Shown: piece by piece, positions 43,799 to 54,182 of the stretch | Layout of the letters: every line of letters begins with the position of its first letter | Numbering within the stretch: the first letter of the stretch is position 1 | Source: Zopfochytrium polystomum | Taxonomy: Eukaryota; Chytridiomycota; Chytridiomycetes; Chytridiales; Chytridiaceae | Length of the DNA: 64,000 bases | Direction of reading: 5' to 3' | Assembly: GCA_025765615.1 (NCBI GenBank) | Contig: JAIVFJ010000094.1 | Coordinates: 186,001 to 250,000 of the forward strand | The notes under the pieces: model-generated | The model's input: only the letters and a program-made list of their open reading frames with translations | Database searches by the model: none | Told to the model about the DNA's origin: nothing | Program-made: the position numbers and the translations under genes

Positions 43799-44209
43799 AT
43801 GATGATTAAGTTACCATTTGAAATATTCAAAAATATTTATGAATACGTAAGTTTTGATGATAGAATGAATATAGAAAAAGCATTAAAGTTGCCACAAACT
43901 AGATACAAACTAAAATTTGACGAAAAGTGTTTCAATTGTTTATCAAAAACGTCAACAACAATATATTCTAATTACATTGCGTTTAATTGGAACAAATTTG
44001 AATTAATGAGAAGTTTTGACGAAATGGATTTCGAATGGATTTTAAAACGAGAACAAAGTTTTGATTTGCCAAGAATTATCGATAAAACGTCTGAAAAAAT
44101 ATCTCCACCTACAATACGACCAATGTCCTACTCACATTGCTATTTTATTTTTAAACATAATCAAATATCTAAAAAATTTGGAAGGCATGGATGGCGATTC
44201 TTCAAATAA
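43799..44209 (+). CDS. Short F-box-like protein (CFNCLSKTST subfamily)
   Basis: 136 aa, close paralogue of 42395-42790. N-terminal KLPFEIFKNIYEYVSFDDRMN is followed by KCFNCLSKTSTTIYSNYIAF. Its 5' leader (TTAATTTAAACGTGCTTAAG) is nearly identical to that of the broken copy 480 bp downstream. Confidence 0.5.
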   Translation: MMIKLPFEIFKNIYEYVSFDDRMNIEKALKLPQTRYKLKFDEKCFNCLSKTSTTIYSNYIAFNWNKFELMRSFDEMDFEWILKREQSFDLPRIIDKTSEKISPPTIRPMSYSHCYFIFKHNQISKKFGRHGWRFFK

Positions 44210-44243
44210 TTAGATTTTTTTATAGTTTAAAAATGTTTGTCAC

Positions 44244-44274
44244 AACGTTAATTTAAACGTGCTTAAGAATAAAG
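44244..44274 (+). promoter_or_regulatory. Duplicated 5' leader of F-box-like genes
   Basis: The leader GTTAATTTAAACGTGCTTAAGAATAA occurs here and at about 43769-43796, each directly before an ATG, and probably contains the promoter of the duplicated gene. Confidence 0.45.
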
Positions 44275-44533
44275 ATGATAAAGATGCTTCCACTTGAACT
44301 TTTTGAAAACATTTATAAATACATTACTATTGATGATAGAATGAATATGGAAAAAGCATCGAATCTACGAAAAATGAGATAAACTAAAATTTGACGAAAA
44401 CTGTTTCGATTGTTTATCAAAAATATCAAGAAATCACTTCGCTCATTATATTAAGTTTAAGTGGAAAAGATATGAATATTTGAGATATTTTGACGAAAAA
44501 AAATACGATTGGATGTTAGAACTAACGTTCTAG
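44275..44533 (+). pseudogene. Third F-box-like copy, frameshifted
   Basis: Starts LPLELFENIYKYITIDDRMN, hits a stop after LRKMR near 44382, and continues in another frame with NCFDCLSKISRNHFAHYI to TAG at 44531-44533. A decayed tandem copy of 43799-44209. Confidence 0.6.
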
Positions 44534-44577
44534 TAAAGAAGCAGGTTTATTCAAATAATTAAAAAATTCATGTCAAA

Positions 44578-44841
44578 TTAAAACAGTATTTGATACTTTG
44601 TTGAGATTTGTGATAATTTTCCAAAGTGACATTTTAAGTACGAATTAAAAACAACATACGAGAACGCACCACATTTATGTTCAACTTTAAAATTACATAC
44701 TGATTGCAAAGCTTCCTCGTATGGGTTCATTGGAATTGAATAACAGATTCTTCCAAGATTCAAAGCATCTTCGAAATGTCTTCGTGAATCTATGTCAAGA
44801 TATTTATGTATAATTAAACAGATTTCATTTGGAAAGATCAT
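44578..44841 (-). CDS. Short F-box-like protein
   Basis: 87 aa. N-terminal FPNEICLIIHKYLDIDSRRHF is F-box-like. The remainder has three cysteines and no recognised domain. Confidence 0.45.
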   Translation of the reverse strand: MIFPNEICLIIHKYLDIDSRRHFEDALNLGRICYSIPMNPYEEALQSVCNFKVEHKCGAFSYVVFNSYLKCHFGKLSQISTKYQILF

Positions 44842-44941
44842 TTGTATTTCTGTTTCTAAATGGAATTCGATTTTTCACAATTAGAAATGTCAAATTAAAA
44901 ACCAGAATTGTTAAAATATAATTTATTGTCTAATTATAAAA

Positions 44942-45568
44942 ATGGTAAATAGACACTCCCCGAGTGCTGAGAGACGACGGGCTAAAAGGCCATCACCTTC
45001 CTTTAGTGCAGCAGAACTTCCACTTGGGACTGAAATGACAGGAAATGATGGCAACGAATATGTGTTCGTTCTTATTCAAGAGGTCATCGAAGATGGTTCA
45101 GAAAATCTAACGAACGTAAGAGCTCACGAAAGTCACCTAGGCTCTCAAAACGAAAGTCCCACAAAAGGTCACGAAAGAGTCCAAGAAAGTGCTCTAAACG
45201 CAAGTCACCGAAGTGCTCTAAACGCAAGTCACCAAAGTGCTCTAAACGCAAGTCACGAAAGTCACGAAAGTCACGAAAGTGCTCTAAACGCAAGTCACGA
45301 AAGTCGCGAAAGTGCTCTAAACGCAAGTCACGAAAGTCGCGAAACTGCTCTAAACGCAAGTCACCGAAGTGCTCTAAACGCAAGTCACGAAAGTGCTCTA
45401 AACGAAAGTCACGAAAGTGCTCTAAACGCAAGTCACGAAAGTCGCGAAAGTGCTCTAAACGCAAGTCACCAAAGTGCTCTAAACGCAAGTCACACAAACG
45501 CAAGTCACGAAAGTCACACAAGTACTAAAAGTCCGGAATGGGCGGACCTTCCTTTGTTGCGGCGATAG
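44942..45568 (+). pseudogene. Protamine-like basic virion protein; frameshift turns KRKS repeats into ALNASHES repeats
   Basis: As annotated from ATG 44942 the frame gives 208 residues with ALNASHES repeats. In the next frame, open from 45049 to a TAA at 45526-45528, the same DNA encodes HRRWFRKSNERKSSRKSP and then a long run of SKRKSPKC/SRKSRKC repeats ending RKSHKY. The first-frame N-terminus (basic/Ser-rich, then GNDGNEYVF) plus the second-frame RGHRRW segment reproduce the GNDGN...W core of small basic DNA-packaging proteins of giant viruses. I therefore infer a single-base frame change near 45060 and take the Lys/Arg frame as ancestral. The predicted role is genome condensation in virions. 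Confidence 0.6.
45180..45525 (+). repeat. Tandem repeats GTGCTCTAAACGCAAGTCAC
   Basis: About 11 units of a 20-bp core AGTGCTCTAAACGCAAGTCA, many extended by 9-bp CGAAAGTCA/CGAAAGTCG units. The unit codes SKRKS(P/R)KC in one frame and ALNASH in another. Confidence 0.85.
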
Positions 45569-46320
45569 AATATTATAGGAAAAATGTTCAAAAAAAACAT
45601 ATAATATTGGTGGAGAAATGCAGAGAATAAGTAGTAAGAGAAATGTAAAACAAGATGTACAATAAGGGTGAATATGTTAGCCCGAGTGGCATGGGCTCGA
45701 ATGTTGAAATCGCATGTCTGGAATGGGCACACCTATTGAAAAGTTCTTCAGGTTCCTCAAAAGTTCCTCAAAAATTTTTTCAAGAACGCTAAATGTTTCT
45801 TCTATACACTCAATTTAAAATTTACCCACACATTTTTCTTACCATTCACTCGCATTTTATTCAGTAATGTGATATGACAATTGAATAAAATGTAGTGGAA
45901 ATGGTCTGAGTGCATATTTTTTTACATTTGAAGAAAGTGTTATAAATATGGTCTTGGTTCCAAAGGTACCAAGTTGTCCCTTAATAGGTTCTTATTGGTA
46001 TGGTCTTAGTTCCTAAGTTCTTAATATTTGGGGGACCCCTGTTTTTTAATGAGATTTTTTACTTTTCGGAATTTATTTTTAAAACGGAAAACCCATATAT
46101 ATTTGGAACTTAGGAACTTAATCGAATGTATTTGGAACTTTTTAGGAACCATTAGGTTCCTTGGAACTGAGTCGATAAAAACAGTGAATCGAAAAAAGGA
46201 TGTGACAGACTTCAGATGACATAATCATTAACTTTTTAGTTGAAACTTTCAGATGAGTTAACCATTACCAGTAACAATGACATTTTCATTGACATAACAA
46301 TTATCTTACCATATACATTT
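45569..46320. other. Gene-free AT-rich stretch
   Basis: No supported gene. The part from about 45950 to 46170 has degenerate, dispersed GGAACTTAGGAAC/GGTTCC motifs in both orientations, possibly a decayed repeat. Confidence 0.5.
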
Positions 46321-49155
46321 TCAGTTGACATTATCAGAACCATTTTCATTTATATTTGAATTGACATTATTATAACCATTTTCCGAAACAGTATCATTAA
46401 CATCGTCATTTTCAGTTGCAAAAGTAAAATGATCCCATACTTTTTCTTTCTTACCATTAATTTTACGAGCTTTTAAAGTCTTGTCCATGTTGTGATCATC
46501 TATAAAGTCTTCAATAGCTCTAGATAATTTACCTTTTTCAGTAGGAGGAGTTTTAGAGTAAGCAAATCCATAGAAAGCTTCTTGAACAAGTCGTTGAACT
46601 AAGATGCTATTTTCAGAGTAAACGATGTGTTTTTCAATCCAATCAATATATTTGGAATTTTCACGTCGATAAGCATCATTTTCAAGAAGAATAGTGTTAG
46701 GAATGATAGAAATATTCATATGAAGGTGTTCGATAAGGATATTCATGAATGTTTGTCGCCAAGTCAAGTCATTTCTGATAGTGGCATCAAGGGAACGATC
46801 AATAAGGAATTGATTAGGTCGTCGAGGATCGTCAACAAAGTGACTTTTAAAAGGAATAATTCGAAGACGTCTATAGGAGCCACCATCATCAGCAGTGAGT
46901 TGAGGAATATCATTACAGGCAATAAACATCTTTGCTTCCATTCGAAATGTTCGAGAATCTTTGAAAAGTGATCGAGCAACAATGTTCTCATTTCCAGCTA
47001 ATTCTTTCATAAGACCAGAATTGAATTTGGAGCCATCAGAGGGTTCAGCCATACAAAGATAACGTTTGTTTTCAAGCTTTGCTAATTCAGGAGTGGCTTG
47101 ATTGGCATCAGCAGAAGGACGAGTTAACAAAGTGACACTACACTTGGCAGCAAAACCACCTAGAGTAAGAGTTTGTAAGTCTTGAAGAGTGGTTTTGCCA
47201 TTAGCACCTTTTCTACCAGTCATGATAACAAATTCAGAATTGGAGAGTCGAGGGTCAAGACAATTAGCCAAACGAGAAACCATGTAACGTCGTATTTCTC
47301 CATCAGTTAATACTTCATTCAAAAATTTCTGAACAGCAGGGTTATTAGCATCAGGGTTGTATTCGTAACCAACAGTAGTATAAATATAGTCGTTTTGAAC
47401 AGCTTTTCTGAAACGTTTGGTATCAATGTCATAAACACCATTGGTGAAAGGAATAAGATGCTTAGAAGAATCAAATTTAGAATGGATATCCGCAACTTCT
47501 AATTTCATAGCACAAAATTCCAAGATAGAAGTCATAAAACCAGATGTGTTAATAGAATCTTTAACATGATTAGCCGATCGAATAATACTAAAACTGGAAG
47601 AAGAGCCATTTAGATTTTCATAATGAGATGTAATTTTATCGAAATGAGACAGCAAACTATAAACAAAGTCCCACATTTGTTTGATTGTTAAAAGATGCCA
47701 AATACAAGTTGCAGAAGGACAATGAAACCATTGTTTCTGACAGTACGCAATATTAGGGGTAAAGATATTTGAAAATAGAACTAACATCACCAGGTTTAGC
47801 ATGAACCATTGATTGAACAAACAACTTGGTTAACTGAGTGTCATTAAAAATTATTGGATCTAATGTATAAAGTTGATTAACAGGAACATCATTTGAAATT
47901 AAATTGGCATTGGTGACGTTATTTGTAATGTTTGTGTTGTTATTTGTAATGTTATTGTTCTGAATATTTTGAACAAGATTGAATTGTAAAGAGATATGTT
48001 TGTTGTATTTGACCAGAAGTTCAACACATTCAGTTAAAGGAGTCGATTTGGATTTAATTAAAAGGCCATCTTCAGAGCATTTAGAACAAAACAAACGATA
48101 ACCAGAATCATCAATTATATGGATACCATGTTCATTACTGCAATTTAAATGCTTTCGAATGTACCATTGAAAACAGTCAGCACTAGCATTAGCAATTAAA
48201 CTGTTAGAATCATGATCATAATGCAAACTTTGAATATTTTCGTCTTTTTCTTTAATGAAATCAGACATAAACTCAATGCCTTTGTTTTTAGCAGACAATA
48301 TAACTTCATTAGCAGAATCATTCTTTAAACCAAGCTGACTAAGGACAGTAGAATCAGGTGTCATATCTTTTCTTGTTAATTGAATAGAAAAATCGACATC
48401 ACAATAGACATATGATTCAAGTTTTCTAAGAAAATTGTCAAAGTCAATATTACCATTGACAAACGAATCTTTATATAACATCATAGCCATCATACACAAG
48501 AACACCGACTTTAATATTTTTATGCAAGACAGTAATTGTACATGGACATAAGAATAATATTTTCAACGTGTTGTAAACAAAGTGACAAGAAAGAACCACC
48601 CGTATTTGAATTGGACGTATTAGGTTTGAGGTGTTTAAATTGGTCAGAATCACGAAGTTTTGGAAGAAAAATCGAGTACAAATCAGCATGAAAAGAAATA
48701 AGATCAGGGAGAGCGTTTCGATTGAATTCGAAATGTTCATCATACATCAGAGCCAGGACACTTTCCTTGGTGAGACGATACTTAGCAAGTGTTTTTTCAC
48801 GATCAGAAATGTATTCATCGAGAAACTTGATCTTGTATTGTGGACCAAAGAATGTGTGGTAAAGTTGTTGAAGTAATGTTGGATGACAATTTTTAATATC
48901 AATGTCAAAGTACAGATCATCAGAGATGTATTTTCTAACTTCACGAGGACAGTGTTGTAAACCATAACAAGCATAGTATCGACAAGTTTGCGTTTGAGAA
49001 TAAGTAACAGAAAAATTGTCTTGAGAAACGTTTTGATACCACTCAGAAATTTTATTAAAATTGTTGATCCACCACTGATTTTCTTTGGTAATAGGGACAT
49101 TGTCGTCGACGAGTTTTTTAGCACGTTCGAGGACATTTTGTAGGTGAGAAGACAT
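46321..49155 (-). pseudogene. D5-like primase-helicase, frameshifted
   Basis: From ATG 49155 (MSSHLQN; upstream in-frame Met less likely) the frames are 49155-48535, a short piece to about 48478, 48505-47753 and 47820-46321, about 940 codons. The N-terminal part has a primase-like domain (YFDIDIKNCHPTLL, then VLVYDGYDV). The C-terminal SF3 helicase is complete: Walker A GRKGANGKTT, Walker B/B' RYLCMAEPSDG ... GLMKELAGNE, motif C FIACNDIP and arginine finger YRRLRIIPF. This is the primase-helicase of nucleocytoplasmic large DNA viruses. It is unrelated in detail to the short SF3 helicase of block A, so the two blocks come from different viruses. Three or more frame changes inactivate it. Confidence 0.85.
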
Positions 49156-49246
49156 TAACGAGTTCAACGAGACAAAGCTTTGACATAGCTTTAGAATAAT
49201 AGACAAGTACTTTTAAATAAAAACTTTTTGTAAAGTAATAATAAAC

Positions 49247-51917
49247 ATGAACGTAACAGAAGTGAAGTTGCCAAATGAAAAACCAAGTCAACTGAATCAC
49301 TCAAGAGAAGTGATAGTATTAATAGATCCATACAAAGGATTAAAAGGGAGATATATGGAAACCACGAAAGAAGGAAAGTTTAAAATAGAAATAGAACTAT
49401 ACAATAAAGAAATAGAGGAAAAAGTATTAGAACAAAAAGACATATTCTTTGTAGATGCAGTGTTAAAAAATGGGAGTGTGTACCAAGCGAATAAATACAA
49501 CCATTCAATAAATAAGTTTCAAGGAAAAGTGTATGGAAATGGAAGAATACAAGAAAAAGAGTGTAGTTACAATGATTTTGCGAAGATAAATACAATAAAA
49601 GTAAACTTGCCAAATGAGGCGCCAAGTGATCTAAATCACTCAAGGGAAGTGATAATAATAACAGGACCATATAAAGGGTATGAAGGAAGATATGAGGGAA
49701 AAAACGAATAGTGGGATCCTATCGGTATATGTACCAGCATTGAACAAAACGATATCAAAAACAACATCAAACGAATTTGCATACAAGTCAGAGAAACCAC
49801 TAACAGAAAAAGACATAATATTTAAAGACGCAAGATTGAAGAATGGGAACATATTTCAAGTAAATGAATATAATCAATTAAGTTTAACAAAAAAGTATGA
49901 AGGTGTAGAATATGAAAAGAGGAGAATTAAGGAGGAAAAAGTACAGTTATCAAGATTTTGAGAGGGAAGAATTAGAGAAAAATGTAAGAGATGTGTATAG
50001 AGAAAAACGAACGAAGAAAAAAGAGAGGGGAAATGAAAGAGAAAGAAGAAATAGAAAGAGAGAGAAGAACTGCATTTATGAACCAAATTATGAAAGAAAG
50101 TATGGGAGGCTTGGAAAAACTGAGACAAAAGAAAAAAGAAAAGGAGAAAGAAAAAGAACAAGAGATATATAGTGATACGGAAAGTTGAAGGGCATTTACA
50201 AGCAGCGTATGGAGAAGTGGCATGGAGAGAATGTAATGGAAGAGGAGTTGTCAGAAGAAGGGAAGCAGTTATCACAATTATACGAAAGAATAAAACGAGG
50301 ATGAACTTTAGACCAGAGACGTCAAGATTGGAAGACATCCTGCCGTTTGAAGGGAAACTGAAAAGAGATATAAATGACGAAGAAAATGATAGACAAACAT
50401 TAAGTTCAATGAAATTAATAGTGGCTGCGAAAGTATTAGTGGATATACTAAGGGAAGGAAAAAGAAGATTACTTGGAAGTAAAAGAAAGATGATCGAGAA
50501 TTATATAAGGAAAATAGAAGATTTAATAAATAATAATGACATAAAATCAAGTGTATTTGTGGATGAAAAATTTATAGCACAACACATTACGCCATACAAA
50601 AACTTTGAGGCAAATAGTGAAACAAAAAAGCAAGAAGCATTTGTAAACGCAATAACGTATGTACTAATTAGCTTGAATGAAACAAATTTAATTCAAAATG
50701 TACAAAATGAAATGGAAGACGAAGGTGAAGAAATGTATGTACCAAAAGACCGAAAAAGAAAGAGACAAACGCAAGAAGTGGAAGTAAAGAAAGAAATGGG
50801 AATGGACAAGGATGATGTGACAATAGAGTTTGATGATTTAGACTTTGACGAAAGAGATTACATAGCACATAGAAGAAAAATAAAGGACATAATATTAGAA
50901 ATAGTAAGAGAAAACTAGGGTACCATATGATGTGCAAGTAATAGAATGGCCGAATTCATTTAGGAAACTAATTGATTGGAAAAAGAAAGAGATAAAACAG
51001 TGGAATGCGAAAATGTATAGTGAACACAATAACAAGGAAAAATACGACATAATTAACGAAGCTGTAAGTGGATTAGATCAATATTTAGTGTTAAAGAATC
51101 GATACGAAGGAATGAAAGAAAAAGAATTATTAATAAAAGTAGGAAATGTGTTCTGGAAAAGAATATTGCCAGACATAAAAGCTTTGTACGAAAGAACGAA
51201 AAACACTGATCTAGAAGAACGGAGGAGAAGAGTAAACGACAGCTCAATAGTTCAAAATTTGGAAGAAAATTTGAAAGAAACTAAAACTTACAGACACAGA
51301 TATGGAGAATATTGCAGTGTATGATGAAAAAGAAGAGAAAAAACGGCGACGAAAACAGGTAAATGAATATATTGAAAGCTTGAGAAATAAAGGGAATTCT
51401 GAAGAAGAGATTGATGAAATATTACGTTCAAACGGTGTTGAAAATGAAAGTGAAAGCAGTGAAGAGAGTAGTGAAGAAAGTAGTGAAAGTGACAGCGAGA
51501 CCGACGACTTGGCAAAAAAGATGAAAAAGCTCAAGTTAAGAAGTGGTTTGTCGAAAAACAAGAAATGGATAACAACCATAGAGACAGCCTTTACAGAGGA
51601 TGGAACCCCAAGATTGATAAAGAAAGTCAAAAGATATTTCAAGAAAGATAAGAAAAGAAAGGCACCTGAAATGGATATGGACGTGTCAGATGTAATAGAA
51701 ACAGAAGACACTACGGAAGAAAATACAGAAGAAATGGAAGATTTGATGGAATCAATAAGAAAAAAACATGGAAAGAGAAGCAATAGTAGGGTCGTCAAGT
51801 AAAGGGAAAGAAAGAGAAAGAGACGTCAGTGAAAATGAAAATGTGAATGAAATTGACAACAGAAAGGGAAAAGAGAGAGAAACTTCTGCGATGGAAGAAG
51901 ATGATCAAACAGTGTGA
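49247..51917 (+). pseudogene. KOW-domain protein with Lys/Glu-rich body, frameshifted
   Basis: The frames run 49247-49711, 49680-49961, 49991-50188, 50172-50918, 50932-51324, 51302-51802 and 51768-51917. Two KOW-type segments (SREVIVLIDPYKGLKGRY near 49300 and SREVIIITGPYKGYEGRY near 49640) open the protein. KOW domains occur in Spt5/NusG-type elongation factors and in some giant-virus proteins. The rest is charged: coiled-coil, an acidic segment (FDDLDFDERDYIAHRRK), a Ser/Glu tract (SESSEESSEESSESDSE) and a basic tail. I treat the pieces as one decayed gene because they abut and share composition, but two genes are possible. The last piece overlaps the NADAR gene start. Confidence 0.5.
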
Positions 51918-52444
51918 TGATTGAGCAAAAAGACGTAATAAAATTCAGAGGAGAAAAAAGTTGGCTAAGTAATTTGTATCCATGTAGAGTAGAAGTTGAT
52001 GGAGAAGTATATGGAAGTGTAGAAGAATACTATCAATGTGAAAAGTTTAGAAGAATTGATCCAAGTTACGTAAAAAGAATTAGAGGGAAAAGTGGAAAAG
52101 AAAGTAAGAAAATAGGTGGTAAAGAAGAATATAGAACATATGTGTGGGAAAGAATGAATGAAGGAAAGTCAGGAAGAAATCGAGTAAGTAAAGATAAAGT
52201 GAAAGATTTAATAAAAGCAAGATTTGAAGAAAAATGGAAACTGCAAGACATGATGTCAGTGATGAGAAAAGGTTTGAGAGGAAAGTTTGTAGGTGAATTA
52301 GGGAAAAAGTTGGTGGAAACAGGAAATAAAAGATTGGAAGAAAATGGAAGATTTAAAACAGAGATATGGACGAATAAAGGACAAAACTTACTTGGGAAAT
52401 TGTTGGAAGAAGTGCGTGAAGAAATAAAGAAAAAAATGGTGTAA
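51917..52444 (+). CDS. NADAR-domain (YbiA-like) protein
   Basis: 175 aa from ATG 51917, which overlaps the preceding TGA. The N-terminal IKFRGEKSWLSNLYPC and YGSVEEYYQCEKF, and the C-terminal ETGNKRLEE ... IWTNKGQNLLGKLLEEVR, are the conserved segments of the NADAR family. That family includes N-glycosidases acting on ADP-ribose-linked or riboflavin-pathway intermediates. NADAR proteins are found in phages and giant viruses and are sometimes tied to NAD+/ADP-ribose defence. It is intact. Confidence 0.8.
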   Translation: MIEQKDVIKFRGEKSWLSNLYPCRVEVDGEVYGSVEEYYQCEKFRRIDPSYVKRIRGKSGKESKKIGGKEEYRTYVWERMNEGKSGRNRVSKDKVKDLIKARFEEKWKLQDMMSVMRKGLRGKFVGELGKKLVETGNKRLEENGRFKTEIWTNKGQNLLGKLLEEVREEIKKKMV

Positions 52445-52456
52445 GAAGTGTTCTTT

Positions 52457-52864
52457 TTATTCGCAATCATCGACATATTCTTTAGACACATTTTTGCGTT
52501 GAGAAACATGAGTAGAACAGTAGGGATGAATGTTCGGATCGCTTGAAGGTTTGCGCTTGCATGGAAGATTCTTTGTAGTTTTCCCGAGACAAGTCGGCGT
52601 AGAAGTTGTAGCTTTGGTTGTCGAAGAGCTTGGAAGTTCTTTGGGTGTGACTTTAGCTTTAACAGAAGTAGCTTCCATCTAAAATTTGTTAGTTCGAAGA
52701 ACGAAAATGTAAAATACACTTACCTCAAGCTTATTGAGAATATCAAGAATCTTGTCCATCTTTTTGTATATGTCGAGAAGAACGATTTGTACGTTGAGTT
52801 CGATATCGTCGAGTTTTACGTCAGAAGCGAAATCAGATTCAGATTTTGTTTCAATGTCAGACAT
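52457..52864 (-). CDS. Two-exon small zinc-type protein with 45-nt intron
   Basis: Exon 1 is 52864-52724 (47 codons, acidic then a helix YKKMDKILDILNKLE). The intron is 52723-52679 (45 nt, GTAAGT ... AACTAAC ... TTTTAG). Exon 2 is 52678-52457. Splicing keeps phase 0 and yields about 120 aa. Exon 2 has C-x-G-x-T-x(4)-PCKRK ... YCSTH, a small Cys/His module seen in giant-virus proteins. Read unspliced, each exon is a separate ORF. The intron features match the host genes further right. Confidence 0.6.
52679..52723 (-). other. Spliceosomal-type intron, 45 nt
   Basis: Donor GTAAGT, branch-like ACTAAC 10 nt before the acceptor TTTTAG. Phase 0 between two coding exons. Confidence 0.6.
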
Positions 52865-52979
52865 GTTGAAGTGGATGAGATGAGTTTTGTTTGTGACAGT
52901 GACAAGCGAAAGCGGTGATTTATATAAAGAAAAGTGAAATGAAAAATTGTGTAGTAAAAGTTGTGTAGTTGTGTAGTAA

Positions 52980-53055
52980 GAAATTTTTGTAGATGTTGTA
53001 TAGTGAAATATGTAGTAAAATTTTTTTGTAGATGTTGTATAGTGAAATATGTGTA
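52980..53055. repeat. Tandem duplication upstream of F-box-like gene
   Basis: The unit TTTTTGTAGATGTTGTATAGTGAAATATG occurs twice (about 52983 and 53024), plus shorter GTGTAGTAAAA fragments on either side. Confidence 0.65.
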
Positions 53056-53101
53056 GTAAAAAATTGAAAAAAGTAGATTTATGTAATAAATGTGAAAGGT
53101 G

Positions 53102-53419
53102 ATGTTACCAACAGAAATAATAAGTGAAATCATGAGATACATATCAATAAAAGATATCTCAGGAACAATTGATGAAAAAATAGAATTTGAAAAAATGACA
53201 GGATATAAATTTAGAAGAAGTAAAGTGGAAAGTGAAATAAAAAATTTTAGAAAAAATGAACATGTATGTACCAAAATGAATGGAGAAACATCCATTAAAG
53301 TATGGTTACCAATTTCAAATGAACGAGCTATACTAAGTGGACTTATAGTAAACGAAGAAACGTTAGAATACTATCATTTGGCGTATTGGTTTGATGAAAC
53401 TAGATTAAAAATTGTATAG
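53102..53419 (+). CDS. Short F-box-like protein
   Basis: 105 aa. N-terminal LPTEIISEIMRYISIKDISG, then EKIEFEKMTGYKFRRSKVE, which recurs in the gene at 53848 (EIIKYEKETGMKLGRGRVE). GTCACGTGAC lies 12 bp past the stop. Confidence 0.5.
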   Translation: MLPTEIISEIMRYISIKDISGTIDEKIEFEKMTGYKFRRSKVESEIKNFRKNEHVCTKMNGETSIKVWLPISNERAILSGLIVNEETLEYYHLAYWFDETRLKIV

Positions 53420-53467
53420 TTTTGTATAAGGTCACGTGACTTTAGATAAACTGAATTTTGAGAAGAA

Positions 53468-53794
53468 GTGAACAGAGTTGCACAAGAGCATGGATGGAAA
53501 ATATGCAAACACATTTTGAAAAACGTGAAAAGAAAAGGAAAAAAATGCGGAAAGTTGGAATGTAAAGATCATATTGGTCAGGAAGAAATATTAGTTGAAA
53601 TGAATGTTGTAACGTTACACGAAATGTCAATAAAATACTGGAATAATTGGAATGAATGTGCAATAATGAAATACATTGATGACATTGTTGTAACAACAGA
53701 TGAGAGATTTATTCAAGAAATACGAGAGAAAGATAAGACACATGTTGAGTATGTGTGGAAAGAAAACACAAAGAAATTAGAAAAAAAGAAATAG
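53468..53794 (+). pseudogene. N-truncated zinc-cluster remnant related to the RING genes
   Basis: No ATG at the proper 5' end. ICKHILKNVKRKGKKCGKLE followed by CKDH resembles the N-terminal cluster of the RING gene at 36365-37018. The RING part is absent and the rest is helical. Probably a fragment. Confidence 0.4.
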
Positions 53795-53847
53795 AATTCT
53801 TGGCGGAGAAAAAAGTGAATTTTGTGAGGTACTGGAAGAAAGCAAGG

Positions 53848-54123
53848 ATGTGTGGAAAGATGCTGCCAGAGGAGATAGTGATGAAGATTACTGGATATGT
53901 AGTAGTGAGAGATGATATTGACGAGATAATAAAGTATGAGAAAGAGACGGGAATGAAATTAGGACGAGGGAGAGTGGAAAGGCACAAAAAGGTGGAAGAA
54001 AGAGTGGAGAAGAAGTGGAAAGTGAGAAATGCGATAAGAGGAAGGGGGATTTTTGGAATATGGTGTGGAAGTAAAACTGGAGATGAATATGAGAATATAG
54101 TAATAAGAAAGATGATGTGGTGA
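53848..54123 (+). CDS. Short F-box-like protein
   Basis: About 91 aa from ATG 53848 or 53860. LPEEIVMKITGYVVVRDDI is F-box-like; the rest is basic and ends near KTGDEYENIVIRKMMW. It is followed by a strong hairpin. Confidence 0.45.
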   Translation: MCGKMLPEEIVMKITGYVVVRDDIDEIIKYEKETGMKLGRGRVERHKKVEERVEKKWKVRNAIRGRGIFGIWCGSKTGDEYENIVIRKMMW

Positions 54124-54137
54124 GGAAAAGTGGAAAG

Positions 54138-54182
54138 AAAAGCTCTTAGCACTGTAGCCAGCAGTGTTAGGAGCTTTTTTTT
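54138..54182 (+). terminator. Hairpin with T-run after the last block B gene
   Basis: A stem of about 16 bp (AAAGCTCTTAGCACTG paired with CAGTGTTAGGAGCTTT, mismatches G-U compatible), a 7-nt loop and a run of T. It starts about 15 bp past the stop at 54123 and resembles the 3' hairpins of giant-virus transcripts. Confidence 0.6.

Noticed and set aside
45084..45521. Minus ORF with RDFRDLRLEHF repeats
   Set aside because: Produced by the antisense reading of the KRKS repeat array; only repeat-derived sequence.
45084..45525. CRISPR array
   Set aside because: The repeats are contiguous and coding in a protein-repeat pattern, without unique spacers.
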